Assembly (NCBI GenBank): GCA_022376925.1
Contig: JAIOJX010000006.1
Location: forward strand, 58,551,394 to 58,615,393
Origin: Tragulus kanchil
Taxonomy: Eukaryota; Chordata; Mammalia; Artiodactyla; Tragulidae
Length of the DNA stretch: 64,000 nt
Direction of reading: 5' to 3'
Shown: positions 21,268 to 32,665 of the stretch, piece after piece
How positions within the stretch are numbered: position 1 is the first letter of the stretch
Layout: the number at the start of each line of letters is the position of its first letter
The notes under the pieces: generated by a model
The model's database searches: none
What the model was told of the DNA's origin: nothing
What the model saw: only the letters and a program-made list of their open reading frames with translations
Program-made: the position numbers and the translations under genes

Positions 21268-22008
21268 ATAATAATCACATATTTAATTAATTTGAATATT
21301 AACAAATAAATATTTACTTAATTTAAATACATAACATTTAATAATAATAAATTTATTTAAATAAATAAAATTAAAGAAAAAAAAGAGCTGTGTTGCTTTT
21401 CCATTATTTAAAGGACCGAATTTTCTTCTTGCCAAGAAATCTCTAGGATGATATAAATAACTTATACATATTAAAGTTTTAATTTTAAGGTGTTAAAATT
21501 TTTCTCACTACTAATATCAAACAAACTTTCTTTATAGGCACTCTTTTGACTAAATTTAGGCAAAAGAAGTTGCATATTTGTCCATTCCCATTGCACATTA
21601 GTTTTTGCATCTAAATATATTTAAAATATTTAAAATAATATAGATTCCTTTGATGTAGGTTTGTTTCTTGTAATTTATGTCTACCTTTCCAATTTCCATA
21701 ACCTGGCACTGACTGTGATCTTACAGACTTAATAGTTAGATGGAGTTCAGTTCTATTTAATTTTTCTTTTTCATATGAGAAGAACCAAGTATAATTTTAC
21801 TTGTCATTTCTGAAAATTTTTTCTGTTGTCTTTAATATGTGGCATTTATACACTATATTTTAAAAGCATTCAGCTACCCTCATAAGGGGAAGTGATGGTT
21901 TTACTTTGTCTATTTACAATTAGCCAAAATTACATTGGGTATGTAGAGCCAACTTTCTTACATGACTTTCCATGACCTTTTTAGCCTCTCCTATTGATCA
22001 TGTGGGAT
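21268..22008. other. AT-rich sequence, no feature recognised
   Basis: Runs of AATAATAAT and TTTAAAT near 21270-21370, then unremarkable single-copy-looking sequence. No convincing open frame. Confidence 0.5.
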
Positions 22009-22054
22009 AAATCATTTTACTAAGCTTCAATGTTTTAGAACACTGATGATATTT

Positions 22055-22271
22055 GCATGCTTAGTCTTTTCAGTAGTGTTTGATTTTTTGTGGCCCTGTG
22101 GACTGTAGCCTGCCGGGCTCCTCTTTCCATAGAATATTCTATGCAAGAATATTGGAGTGGATTGCCATGTCCTCCTCCAGGGGATCTTCCTGAGCCAAAG
22201 GTCAAACCCATGTCTCTTGCATCACTTGTATTATAGGCAAACTCTTTACAGCTGATCCACCAGGGAAGCCC
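22055..22271 (-). mobile_element. Bov-tA SINE
   Basis: Complement of a full Bov-tA: 'gtggccctgtggactgtagc', 'ggagtggattgccatgtcct', 'gatccaccagggaagccc'. Copied at 23160-23375 by duplication 6. Confidence 0.88.
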
Positions 22272-23113
22272 ATTGATGGCATTGCCCAAATGTAATTCAT
22301 TTTGGGGTTAAATCTCTAATGTTAATTTCAAATGGATATTCAACTAATAGCAAAATTTGTATTTCTATGGCATCTTTGTACCTACTTCAGGAATATGGGT
22401 GTGTCATCTTCATGAAGCCTTGTGCAGATACATGTTCCAAGTAGTTGATAAAATAGGACATGGCCAGAATTTGGCACTCTGTGGCACATATGTTGATTGG
22501 TGAAGAAAAATAACTAAGAATTTAGGAATGAAATGGGGGCACTCTCCCTTAACAACAAATATAGCAGGCTCACATGTATACTGAGTGTGTAATGTTTATA
22601 AACTTTAAAAAGTGAATTATAAAAATAATTCTGATGACATTTATAGGACAGTGTGTATGAAGTTCACATTGTTTTTGAGACCCAGAAACAAAACTGAGCA
22701 TACTTGAACATGTTAGCAATGATACACATAAACACATATCATATTTTTTTTTCTTCTTTAGCACTGTGGAAGATACCTTTACTGTCATTAGTTTTTAAAG
22801 AAGCACTGTAATGCATAATTCAAGTATATTATTTTTTATTGGATCAGAACAAACTGCCTCAGATAAACCCTATATTAAATGAGCCAACTTAGGTGGGAAA
22901 CAAAAGAAAACAAAACATTCTTCTGGCATAATTAGTAAGAAGGCCATCTGGGATGGAAGTCCAGCACATACAGGCATAGAATACTTAAACTCATGTTTTA
23001 CCCAGTGACAAAGTAACACAGACAGAAGCCATTTGATCTACTGATACAGACTTTAGGTGATGATAAATTGGGTGGAATTCTGTCAATGGGAAGAGGGATT
23101 TTCAATGGAGAGA
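22272..23113. other. Unique sequence, copied at 23376-24218
   Basis: No repeat family or gene recognised. Minus-strand open frames of about 71 codons in both copies (22570-22788, 23674-23889) differ by homopolymer length and show no domain. Confidence 0.5.
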
Positions 23114-23159
23114 AAATCATTTTACTAAGCTTCAATGTTTTAGAACACTGATGATATTT

Positions 23160-23375
23160 GCATGCTTAGTCTTTTCAGTAGTGTTTGATTTTTTGTGGCC
23201 CTGTGGACTGTAGCCTGCCGGGCTCCTCTTTCCATAGAATATTCTATGCAAGAATATTGGAGTGGATTGCCATGTCCTCCTCCAGGGTTCTTCCTGAGCC
23301 AAAGGTCAAACCCATGTCTCTTGCATCACTTGTATTATAGGCAAACTCTTTACAGCTGATCCACCAGGGAAGCCC
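23160..23375 (-). mobile_element. Bov-tA SINE, second copy
   Basis: Duplicate of 22055-22271 with a small indel (ccagggttc for ccaggggatc). Same sequence flanks, so not an independent insertion. Confidence 0.88.
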
Positions 23376-24496
23376 ATTGATGGCATTGCCCAAATGTAAT
23401 TCATTTTGGGGTTAAATCTCTAATGTTAATTTCAAATGGATATTCAACTAATAGCAAAATTTGTATTTCTATGGCATCTTTGTACCTACTTCAGGAATAT
23501 GGGTGTGTCATCTTCATGAAGCCTTGTGCAGATACATGTTCCAAGTAGTTGATAAAATAGGACATGGCCAGAATTTGGCACTCTGTGGCACATATGTTGA
23601 TTGGTGAAGAAAAATAACTAAGAATTTAGGAATGAAATGGGGGCACTCTCCCTTAACAACAAATATAGCAGGCTCACATGTATACTGAGTGTGTAATGTT
23701 TATAAACTTTAAAAAGTGAATTATAAAAATAATTCTGATGACATTTATAGGACAGTGTGTATGAAGTTCACATTTTTTTTGAGACCCAGAAACAAAACTG
23801 AGCATACTTGAACATGTTAGCAATGATACACATAAACACATATCATATTTTTTCTTCTTTGGCACTGTGGAAGATACCTTTACTGTCATTAGTTTTTAAA
23901 GAAGCACTGTAATGCATAATTCAAGTATATTATTTTTTATTGGATCAGAACAAACTGCCTCAGATAAACCCTATATTAAATGAGCCAACTTAGGTGGGAA
24001 ACAAAAGAAAACAAAACATTCTTCTGGCATAATTAGTAAGAAGGCCATCTGGGATGGAAGTCCAGCACATACAGGCATAGAATACTTAAACTCATGTTTT
24101 ACCCAGTGACAAAGTAACACAGACAGAAGCCATTTGATCTACTGATACAGACTTTAGGTGATGATAAATTGGGTGGAATTCTGTCAATGGGAAGAGGGAT
24201 TTTCAATGGAGAGAAAATGTTCTTTAGGGTAGAAAAGTAAGAAAATGATCAAATGATCATGTAAGAAGTAAATGAAAATATACATTATTCACATGCAGTG
24301 ACCATCACTTTAATTTGCCTCAGGCCTTAGCTCTTCTCACCATCTTCTTAAGATCTACAACAACCATTTTTTTAATATACAGATATTTCATACAGCTGAT
24401 TATCAAAAAAATAAAAAAGGCAACAATCCAATAAAAAATTGTGGACAAAATATCTAAAGAAACATTTCTCTGAAGAATATACGTGTGAGTACATGC

Positions 24497-24709
24497 ATGT
24501 CAAGTTGCTTCAGTCGTGTCCTAGTTTGTGCTAGCTTATGGATTTGTAGCTTACTAGGCTTCTCTATTCATAAGATTCTCCAGACAACTATACTGGAGTG
24601 GGTTGCCATGCCCTCCTCAGGGATCTTGCCAATGCAGGGATCAAACCTGCATCTCTTACATCTGTGTTGGGAGGCAGGATCTTTACCACTAGTGCGACCT
24701 AGGAAGCCC
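24497..24709 (-). mobile_element. Bov-tA SINE inserted in L1
   Basis: Complement of Bov-tA, ending 'gcgacctaggaagccc'; interior includes 'tactggagtgggttgccatg' and 'gggatcaaacctgcatctct'. L1 continues on both sides. Confidence 0.88.
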
Positions 24710-25324
24710 AAAGAAGACATACAGATTGCCAAAAGGTATAGGAAAACATGCTTAGAATTGTTAATTTTTAGAGAAATGTAAATGAAAACCACAGTGAGGT
24801 ATGAACTCGCACCGGTCAGAATGGTCATCATCAAAAAGTCTACAAATAATAAATACTGGAGACAGTATAGAGAAAAAGGAACTTCCCTAACACTGTTGAT
24901 GGGAATGTAAATTGATACAGCTACTATGGAAAACAATAGGGAGATTCCCATCAGAACTAAAAATAGAGTTGCTATATGATCCATCAATCTGACTCCTGGT
25001 TATATATACAGAAAAAACCATCATTTGAAAAGATACATGCACCCTGTTGTTCACGACAGTACTGTTTACAATAGCCAAGGCATAGAAACAACATAAATGC
25101 CCACTGACAAACAAATGCATAAAGAGGATGTGGCATATATACACATATATAAGTGTGGCTGTATCCCAATACTTTATTGACAACACATAGGTAAGGGGCA
25201 TAACTTTCTGACCCCTGAATCTTAGAATTGACAATCAAGATGGTAGAGATGAAAATGCAGATAAATTAAAGCAGTAGCTGTAGTATCAGAAATGGATGTT
25301 TGTAGTTTATATTAGTTCTGGGGA

Positions 25325-25410
25325 TCTAAAGTACAATTACTCATTTAATCTTGACAATAATTTTATGAAATAGACACTATCTAGCCCCATTTTATAGGCT
25401 AAGAAACTAT
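25325..25410 (+). mobile_element. MIR SINE fragment
   Basis: 'actcatttaatcttgacaat' followed by 'tttatgaaatagacactat' and 'ccccattttataggctaaga' is the MIR core 3' part. It lies within a roughly 260-bp non-L1 block in the middle of the old L1. Confidence 0.65.
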
Positions 25411-25692
25411 ATATATAATGGGATATTACTCAACCATACAATAGAATGGTATAATATCATTTTCAACAAAATGGATGGGCCTATAAAATTATCATACTAA
25501 GCACAGTAAACCAAACAGAGAAAGAAAAATACCATATGATACTGCTTAGATGTGGAATCTAAGAAAATTGATACAAATGAACTTATATACAAGACAGAAT
25601 TAGACACACAGACATAGAAAACAGCTTATGATTATCAAAGGGGAAAGGGTGTGGAGGGATAAATTAGGAGACTGAGGTTAACATATATACAC

Positions 25693-25736
25693 TACTCTCT
25701 CTCCTCTTTCTCTCTCTCTCTATCTATATATATATA
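25693..25736. repeat. (TC)n / (TA)n low-complexity stretch
   Basis: CT-rich run followed by TATATA units in the L1 3' UTR. Confidence 0.8.
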
Positions 25737-25782
25737 TAGCAGATAAAAGCCAAGATCTGTAATGTATATATATGCACCACAG

Positions 25783-25992
25783 TTGATGTTAGTGATAAAG
25801 GACCTGACTGCCCAATGCAGGGGGCATAAGAGATGTGAGTCTTATCCCTGGATCAGGAAGATCCCCTGGAGGAGGACATGGCAGCTCATTTCCAGTATCC
25901 TTGCCTGAAGAATCCCATGGACAGAGCAGTTTGGCAGGCTACTGTCTATGGAGTCCCAAAGAGTCGGACACAACTGAAGTGACAGCACACCT
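25783..25992 (+). mobile_element. Bov-tA SINE
   Basis: 'gtgataaaggacctgactgc', 'tatccctggatcaggaagat', 'gaatcccatggacagagcag' and 'aaagagtcggacacaactga' define it. The 3' end runs directly into a TG microsatellite, a common association for Bov-tA tails. Confidence 0.88.
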
Positions 25993-26106
25993 TTGTGTGT
26001 GTGTGTGTGTATGTGTGTGTGTGTGTGTATTATATATACATATATACACACACACACACACACATATATATACATGCATATATATGTATATATGCATATA
26101 TATATG
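25993..26106. repeat. (TG)n / (TA)n / (CA)n compound microsatellite
   Basis: TG run, then TATATACA, CA run and TATGCATA units. Alternating purine-pyrimidine throughout, so it has Z-DNA and hairpin potential. Confidence 0.88.
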
Positions 26107-26215
26107 AGTTACTTTGTTGCATACCTGAAACTAGCAGAACTTTGTAAATCAGCTACATCTCAATAAAAGAAATACATTAAATAAAATTACTGAATACCAA
26201 AACTAAATAAATAAA

Positions 26216-27381
26216 AGCATTAGATTAGAATGCATATAGCAGTAGAATTAGCTCCTGTATCTTGCATATTCTCTACTAAGGCCTCCACAGATTCTCACAT
26301 TGTTCACCTTATAGCATTATACTTAATCCTTTTAGTTTCTAGACTTGAGAGACAGAAAGAGGAAATGTAATGGAAGAATGGTATACAAGAGCATTAACGT
26401 TATATTACAGATGCTTTGAATTTTTTCTTAATTCTCTGCTTGACAGAGTATTTTAAAAATTGGCAGGGATTTATAGAGGTAGAAGCAGTCATTTCTACAC
26501 ATAGGAGTAGGTAACTGGGCTCACAAATCACCTGCTCTCGGTGTCTGAAGTTGAGGATAGGCAGCACACATGCCCATAGTGATTGACTCAGAGTTTCCAG
26601 ATGTAGCTTATTACGATGTGCTGTGGAACATTGGCACTGAATAACCAAAGCATGACATATACCAACGTGCAATGGCTTCTGTAAAGGTAACAGATGTCTC
26701 TTTGACAGGTTGGCTAGAGAAACAGTTTGTATAGAAAAAGGATGTAGACAGAATAAAGAAATTTGGAGAAGTTCCCACACAGCCTGTGGATCCCACCCAT
26801 GCAGGTGGTAGGAAGGAAAATATTATCTTCTCTCAGATTTTGATAGTCAGTTTTGCATTTGGAATAGCTAACAGCGTTTCATAGTTGTGTGTGAGTGATA
26901 GAAAAAAAATCTGTATTTTTCTCCTCATTTGCAGAAGCATAAAGTCCATTTGTGTGACTCAGACTGCCTTGGTCATCCATCAGTCCTGCTGTCTGTGATT
27001 TTCTAAAGAGGAGAGTGCTTCAGAAGAAGCACCCTATTCTTCAAATTAACATTTAGTACTGTTAGGAATATTACAATGACTTCACTCAGCATTTGTGTTT
27101 GTGTGTGTGTGTGTGTGTGTGCTTGATGCTGCTTTTTGGTCAGTAAAGTTATCCTGAACAACAATAAAAGATATTCATTTAGAGAATCTGCTTATGTAAA
27201 CTTAAATTTCACGTCAATCAGTCAGAATATTATCTCCTGTGTTCTTCTTTTGAGTAATGTCAACACAAATAGATAACATAATTTGAATGGTTGATGCTGT
27301 AATCAGTTCAGTGTATAATTGACTCTAACAACTTTCTAGCTGGAAAAAAAAAAAACAAACAAAACAAAAAAACAAGACTCA
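26216..27381. other. Apparently unique sequence with a (TG)n
   Basis: No family recognised. A (TG)n microsatellite lies at about 27094-27122. A 126-codon minus-strand open frame (26400-26780) has no recognisable domain and is probably chance. The 3' side is A-rich just before the L1 insertion. Confidence 0.5.
27094..27122. repeat. (TG)n microsatellite
   Basis: About 14 TG units. Confidence 0.9.
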
Positions 27382-27430
27382 AAAGGAGAAAAGTGGAAAA
27401 GCTATGAGAGAATTTTTGAAAAGGTTCTAG

Positions 27431-27848
27431 TTGAAAATTTCACCAACATGGGAAAAAAAAATAGTCAATCAAATCCAAGAAACACAAAGAGTACCATATA
27501 GAATCAATCCGAGAAGAAACACACCAAGACACATATTAATGAAGCTAACACAAATTAAACACAAAGAGAATTCTCAAAGCAGCAAGGGAAAAGCAGCTAG
27601 TGACATACAAGGGAAAATCCATACGTTTAACAGCTGATCTTTCCACAGAAACTCTGCAGGCCAGAAGGGAATGGCAGGACACATTTAAATGGCTAAAAGA
27701 GAATAATCTGCAACAAAGAATCCTCTACCCTGCAAGGATCTCATTCAAAATTGATGGAGAAATCAAAAGGTTTACAGATAAGCAAAAATTAAAAGAATTT
27801 AGTCACACCAAACCAGCCTTACAACAAGTGTTAAAGGGACTTATATAG
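27431..27848 (+). pseudogene. L1 ORF1p C-terminal region (RNA-binding), copy A
   Basis: Encodes the L1 ORF1p nucleic-acid chaperone's RRM end and C-terminal domain in two frames: [20 protein letters not shown] in the first, then a frameshift, then YKGKSIRLTADLSTETLQAR and ending QQVLKGLI with a stop at 27846-27848. The N-terminal coiled coil is missing because of 5' truncation. ORF1p forms trimers that coat L1 RNA; this copy could not do so. The part from 27502 recurs at 28601-28947. Confidence 0.85.
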
Positions 27849-27908
27849 ACAACAAGTACAAGAGAAGAAAAAGATCCACAACACAAACCCATCAAAACAT
27901 CTAAGACG

Positions 27909-28421
27909 GTGACAATAGGATCATTTGTATCAATGATTACTTTGAATGTCAATGGACTAAATGCCCCAACCAAAAGACAAAAAGCAGCTGAATGGATTCA
28001 AAAACACGACCCATATATATTTTGCCTCCAGGAAACTCACTTCAGACCTAGAGATACTCATAGACTGAAAGTGAGAGGCTGGAAAAAGATATTCCTTGCA
28101 AATGGAAATCAAAAGAAAGCTGGAGTAGCAATCCTCATATCAGACAAAATAGACTTCAAAATAAAGAAGATTGGAAGAGACAAGGCAGGACACTACATAA
28201 TGATCAAGGGATCGATCCAAGAAAAAGACATAACAATCATAAATATCTATGCACCCAACACAGGAGCACCCCAATATATAAGACAAACACTTTCAGACAT
28301 AAAAGAAGGCATCGACACTAACACAATCATAGTGGGAGACTTTAACACTCCTCTCACACCAATGGACAGATCATCCAAACAGGAAGACAGGCAGAGACAA
28401 CACAAAAAAGGAAAACTATAG
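27909..28421 (+). pseudogene. L1 ORF2p endonuclease domain, copy A
   Basis: Apurinic/apyrimidinic-like endonuclease that nicks genomic target DNA to prime L1 reverse transcription. Visible catalytic motifs: TLNVNGLN (Asn), CLQETHF (Glu), IINIYAPN (Tyr) and GDFNTPLTP (Asp, Asn). The domain is then cut: after SSKQED the sequence jumps to QRQHKKGKL and a stop, so the later Asp and the SDH catalytic region are missing. An intact domain is about 240 residues; about 160 remain. Copied exactly at 29008-29520. Confidence 0.9.
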
Positions 28422-28434
28422 GCCAATTTCACTG

Positions 28435-28600
28435 ATGAATCTAGATGCCAAAATCCTCAACAAAATACTAGCAAACAGAATTCATCAACACTTCACAAAG
28501 CTCATACATCACGATCAAGTCGGGTTCATCCCAGGCATGCAAGGATTCTTCAATATCCGCAAATCAGTCAATGTGATACACCATATCAACAAATTGAGAG
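28435..28600 (+). pseudogene. L1 ORF2p reverse transcriptase start, copy A (cut)
   Basis: [19 protein letters not shown] and [13 protein letters not shown] belong to the N-terminal part of the L1 reverse transcriptase. The frame stops making L1 sense at the duplication junction at 28600, where ORF1 sequence restarts. Confidence 0.88.
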
Positions 28601-28698
28601 AATCAATCCGAGAAGAAACACACCAAGACACATATTAATGAAGCTAACACAAATTAAACACAAAGAGAATTCTCAAAGCAGCAAGGGAAAAGCAGCTA

Positions 28699-28947
28699 GT
28701 GACATACAAGGGAAAATCCATACGTTTAACAGCTGATCTTTCCACAGAAACTCTGCAGGCCAGAAGGGAATGGCAGGACACATTTAAATGGCTAAAAGAG
28801 AATAATCTGCAACAAAGAATCCTCTACCCTGCAAGGATCTCATTCAAAATTGATGGAGAAATCAAAAGGTTTACAGATAAGCAAAAATTAAAAGAATTTA
28901 GTCACACCAAACCAGCCTTACAACAAGTGTTAAAGGGACTTATATAG
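28699..28947 (+). pseudogene. L1 ORF1p C-terminal domain, copy B
   Basis: Offset 1099 copy of 27600-27848; identical predicted 82-codon product. Same comment as copy A. Placed after the reverse-transcriptase start, which is impossible in a genuine single L1. Confidence 0.88.
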
Positions 28948-29007
28948 ACAACAAGTACAAGAGAAGAAAAAGATCCACAACACAAACCCATCAAAACATC
29001 TAAGACG

Positions 29008-29520
29008 GTGACAATAGGATCATTTGTATCAATGATTACTTTGAATGTCAATGGACTAAATGCCCCAACCAAAAGACAAAAAGCAGCTGAATGGATTCAA
29101 AAACACGACCCATATATATTTTGCCTCCAGGAAACTCACTTCAGACCTAGAGATACTCATAGACTGAAAGTGAGAGGCTGGAAAAAGATATTCCTTGCAA
29201 ATGGAAATCAAAAGAAAGCTGGAGTAGCAATCCTCATATCAGACAAAATAGACTTCAAAATAAAGAAGATTGGAAGAGACAAGGCAGGACACTACATAAT
29301 GATCAAGGGATCGATCCAAGAAAAAGACATAACAATCATAAATATCTATGCACCCAACACAGGAGCACCCCAATATATAAGACAAACACTTTCAGACATA
29401 AAAGAAGGCATCGACACTAACACAATCATAGTGGGAGACTTTAACACTCCTCTCACACCAATGGACAGATCATCCAAACAGGAAGACAGGCAGAGACAAC
29501 ACAAAAAAGGAAAACTATAG
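29008..29520 (+). pseudogene. L1 ORF2p endonuclease domain, copy B
   Basis: Identical predicted 170-codon product to 27909-28421, including the internal deletion after SSKQED. Product of duplication 7. Confidence 0.9.
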
Positions 29521-29533
29521 GCCAATTTCACTG

Positions 29534-30726
29534 ATGAATCTAGATGCCAAAATCCTCAACAAAATACTAGCAAACAGAATTCATCAACACTTCACAAAGC
29601 TCATACATCACGATCAAGTCGGGTTCATCCCAGGCATGCAAGGATTCTTCAATATCCGCAAATCAGTCAATGTGATACACCATATCAACAAATTGAGAGA
29701 CAAAAATCACATGATCATCTCAATAGATGTAGATAAAGCCTTCGACAAAGTACACCATCCACTTATCATAAAAACTCTTCAGAAAATGGGAATAGAAGGA
29801 ACCAATCACAACATAGTGAAAGCCGTATATGAGAAGCGCACAGCGAACATTATCCTCAATGGTGAAAAACAGAAAGCATTTCCTCTAAGATCAGCAACAA
29901 GACAAGGGTGTCCACTCTCACCACTCTTATTCACATACTCCTGGAAGTTCTAGCAATAGCAATAAGAGAAGAGAAAGAAATAAAAGGAATCCAGATTGGA
30001 AAGAAAGAAGTCAAAATCTCTCTATTTGCAGATGACATGATCTTATCCATAGACAATCCCAAAGACACTATTACAAAGCTACTAGAGCTAATCAACGAAT
30101 TCATCAAAGTCGCAGGATACAAAGTCAACACACAGAAATTACTGGCATTTCCATACACAAACAATGAAAAATCAAAAACGAAATCAAAGAGGCAATCCCC
30201 TTCACCATCACAACCAAAAGAATCAAATATCTAGGAATAAACCTACCCAAAGAAGCAAAAGAACTCTACACTGAAAATTACAAGACACTCATGAGACACA
30301 TTAAAGAAGACTTAAACAGATGGAGAGATATTCCATGTTCCTGGGTCGGAAGAATCAATACTGTGAAAATGACCATACTACCAAATGTCATCTACAGATT
30401 CAGTGTGATCCCTATCAAACTCCCAATGACATTCTTCACAGAACTAGACCAAAGAATAACACAGTTCATTTGGAAACAAAAAGACCTCAGATAGTCAAAG
30501 CAATCCTGAGGAAGAAGAATGGAGCTGGAGGAATCAGCCTCCCCAACTTCAGACGCTACTACAAAGCAACAGTCATTAAGACAGTATGGTACTGGCACAA
30601 AAACAGAAATATCGACCAATGGAACAAGATCGAGGACCCAGAGATAAACCCACGCACCTATGGGTGCCTTATTTTTGACAAAGGAGGCGAAAGTATAAAA
30701 TGGGACAAAGACAGCCTCTTCAACAA
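29534..30726 (+). pseudogene. L1 ORF2p reverse transcriptase, copy A
   Basis: Target-primed reverse transcriptase of L1. Motif A ([11 protein letters not shown]) and motif B ([11 protein letters not shown]) are in the frame that starts at 29534. A frameshift at about 29935 follows and motif C FADDMIL is at about 30025-30045 in the next frame. Further frameshifts fall near 30170 and 30490, then the thumb and C-terminal side ([30 protein letters not shown]). The catalytic Asp pair is intact but the frame is broken at least three times. The piece from 29635 recurs at 30764-31855. Confidence 0.9.
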
Positions 30727-31855
30727 TGGGATGCCAAAATCCTCACAAAATCCAAAAAAACCCCATGCAAGGATTCTTCAATATCCGCAAATCAGTCAAT
30801 GTGATACACCATATCAACAAATTGAGAGACAAAAATCACATGATCATCTCAATAGATGTAGATAAAGCCTTCGACAAAGTACACCATCCACTTATCATAA
30901 AAACTCTTCAGAAAATGGGAATAGAAGGAACCAATCACAACATAGTGAAAGCCGTATATGAGAAGCGCACAGCGAACATTATCCTCAATGGTGAAAAACA
31001 GAAAGCATTTCCTCTAAGATCAGCAACAAGACAAGGGTGTCCACTCTCACCACTCTTATTCACATACTCCTGGAAGTTCTAGCAATAGCAATAAGAGAAG
31101 AGAAAGAAATAAAAGGAATCCAGATTGGAAAGAAAGAAGTCAAAATCTCTCTATTTGCAGATGACATGATCTTATCCATAGACAATCCCAAAGACACTAT
31201 TACAAAGCTACTAGAGCTAATCAACGAATTCATCAAAGTCGCAGGATACAAAGTCAACACACAGAAATTACTGGCATTTCCATACACAAACAATGAAAAA
31301 TCAAAAACGAAATCAAAGAGGCAATCCCCTTCACCATCACAACCAAAAGAATCAAATATCTAGGAATAAACCTACCCAAAGAAGCAAAAGAACTCTACAC
31401 TGAAAATTACAAGACACTCATGAGACACATTAAAGAAGACTTAAACAGATGGAGAGATATTCCATGTTCCTGGGTCGGAAGAATCAATACTGTGAAAATG
31501 ACCATACTACCAAATGTCATCTACAGATTCAGTGTGATCCCTATCAAACTCCCAATGACATTCTTCACAGAACTAGACCAAAGAATAACACAGTTCATTT
31601 GGAAACAAAAAGACCTCAGATAGTCAAAGCAATCCTGAGGAAGAAGAATGGAGCTGGAGGAATCAGCCTCCCCAACTTCAGACGCTACTACAAAGCAACA
31701 GTCATTAAGACAGTATGGTACTGGCACAAAAACAGAAATATCGACCAATGGAACAAGATCGAGGACCCAGAGATAAACCCACGCACCTATGGGTGCCTTA
31801 TTTTTGACAAAGGAGGCGAAAGTATAAAATGGGACAAAGACAGCCTCTTCAACAA
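29635..31855. repeat. Direct tandem duplication 8 (offset 1129 bp)
   Basis: Positions 29635-30726 recur at 30764-31855 with identical frameshifts. The spacer 30727-30763 contains 'gatgccaaaatcctcacaaa', a shortened version of the sequence at about 29545, which precedes copy A. The spacer therefore replays the upstream flank in damaged form before copy B begins. Confidence 0.93.
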
Positions 31856-31865
31856 GTGGTGCTAG
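30764..31865 (+). pseudogene. L1 ORF2p reverse transcriptase, copy B
   Basis: Same motif order and the same frameshifts as copy A (FADDMIL at about 31154-31174). It continues past the end of copy A to ...SLFNKWC followed by a stop at 31863. The shared frameshifts show the copies are not independently evolving. Confidence 0.9.
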
Positions 31866-32330
31866 GAAAATTGGACAGCTACATGCAAAAAAAATGAAGT
31901 TGGAACATTCCCTGACACCATACACAAAGATCAACTCAAAATGGATTAAAACCTAAATGTAAGACCAGAAACCATCAAACTCTTAGAGGAGAATATAGGC
32001 AAAACCCTCAAGGACATCAATCAAAGCAAGATCTTCTCTGACCCACCTACTAGAATAGCGGAACTAAAAAGACAAATGAACATGTGGGACCTCATGAAAT
32101 TTAAAAGCTTTTGCACAGCAAAAGAAATTACAAAAAAGCTGAACAGACAGCCCACAGAGTGGGAGAAAATCAAAGCAAATGAAACAACGGACAAAGAATT
32201 AATCTCCAAAATCTACCAGCAACTCATACAACTCAGCACTGGAAAAATGAACAACCCTATCAAAAAATGTGAAAAGAACCCAAGCAAACACCTCCCAACG
32301 ATGACATACAGATGGCCCAAAAGCACATGA
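31866..32330 (+). pseudogene. L1 ORF2p post-RT region, copy A
   Basis: Broken by stops and frameshifts: the ENWTATCK segment, NVRPETIKLLEENIGKTLKD, MWDLMKFKSFCTAKE and KANETTDKELISKIYQQLIQ are recognisable in order. It links the reverse transcriptase to the Cys-rich end. Repeated at 32957-33421. Confidence 0.85.
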
Positions 32331-32665
32331 AACGATGCTCAACTTCACTTATCATTAGAGATATGCAAATCAAAACTACAATGGGATATCACCTCACACC
32401 CGTCAGAATGGCTATCATCCACATATTGACAGACAATAAATGCTGGAGAGGGTGCGGAGAAAAGGGAACACTCCTGCATTGCTGGTGGGAGTGTAAATTG
32501 ATACAGCGTCTATGGAAGACAGTCTGGAGATTTCTTAAAAAACTAAAAATAGAAGCACCATACGACCCAGCAATCCCACTCTTAGGCTTATACCATGATG
32601 AAATCAAATCTGAAAGAAGCACCTGTACCCCAATATTCATTGCAGCCCTCTATACAATAGCTAGA
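32312..32665 (+). pseudogene. L1 ORF2p Cys-rich C-terminus, copy A
   Basis: [30 protein letters not shown] and the Cys-His cluster [18 protein letters not shown] (C-x3-C-x7-H-x4-C), which is thought to bind nucleic acid. In copy A the frame passes through the duplication junction at about 32660 into reverse-transcriptase-end sequence, so the long open frame to 32956 is chimeric. Confidence 0.88.

Larger units (their letters stand above)
22009..24218. repeat. Direct tandem duplication 6 (unit 1105 bp)
   Basis: Positions 22009-23113 recur at 23114-24218. Differences are mainly homopolymer indels (longer versus shorter T runs at about 22743 and 23848, ggggatc versus ggttc at about 22180/23286). 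The junction is clean, with 'aaat' shared by both ends. Confidence 0.92.
24395..26215 (+). mobile_element. Old L1 LINE 3' end, interrupted
   Basis: Plus-strand L1: ORF2 C-terminal remnants at 24395-24496 and 24710-25150 ('gaatgtaaattgatacagct', 'gctatatgatccatcaatct', 'cagtactgtttacaatagcc'), then 3' UTR at 25411-25690 and 26105-26215 ending 'acctgaaactagcagaactt...aataaaagaaat'. Interrupted by a Bov-tA (minus), a block with MIR, a second Bov-tA (plus) and microsatellites. Confidence 0.8.
27502..29699. repeat. Direct tandem duplication 7 (unit 1099 bp)
   Basis: Positions 27502-28600 recur at 28601-29699 with no visible differences over long stretches. The unit covers ORF1p C-terminus, endonuclease and the start of the reverse-transcriptase region. 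The junction is clean: '...aaattgagag' of copy A runs directly into 'aatcaatccgag'. The internal ORF2 deletion is present in both copies. Confidence 0.93.

Noticed and set aside
26400..26780. 126-codon minus-strand open frame.
   Set aside because: Longest non-repeat frame in the window, but no domain, no promoter or splice context, and composition typical of random AT/GC-mixed sequence.
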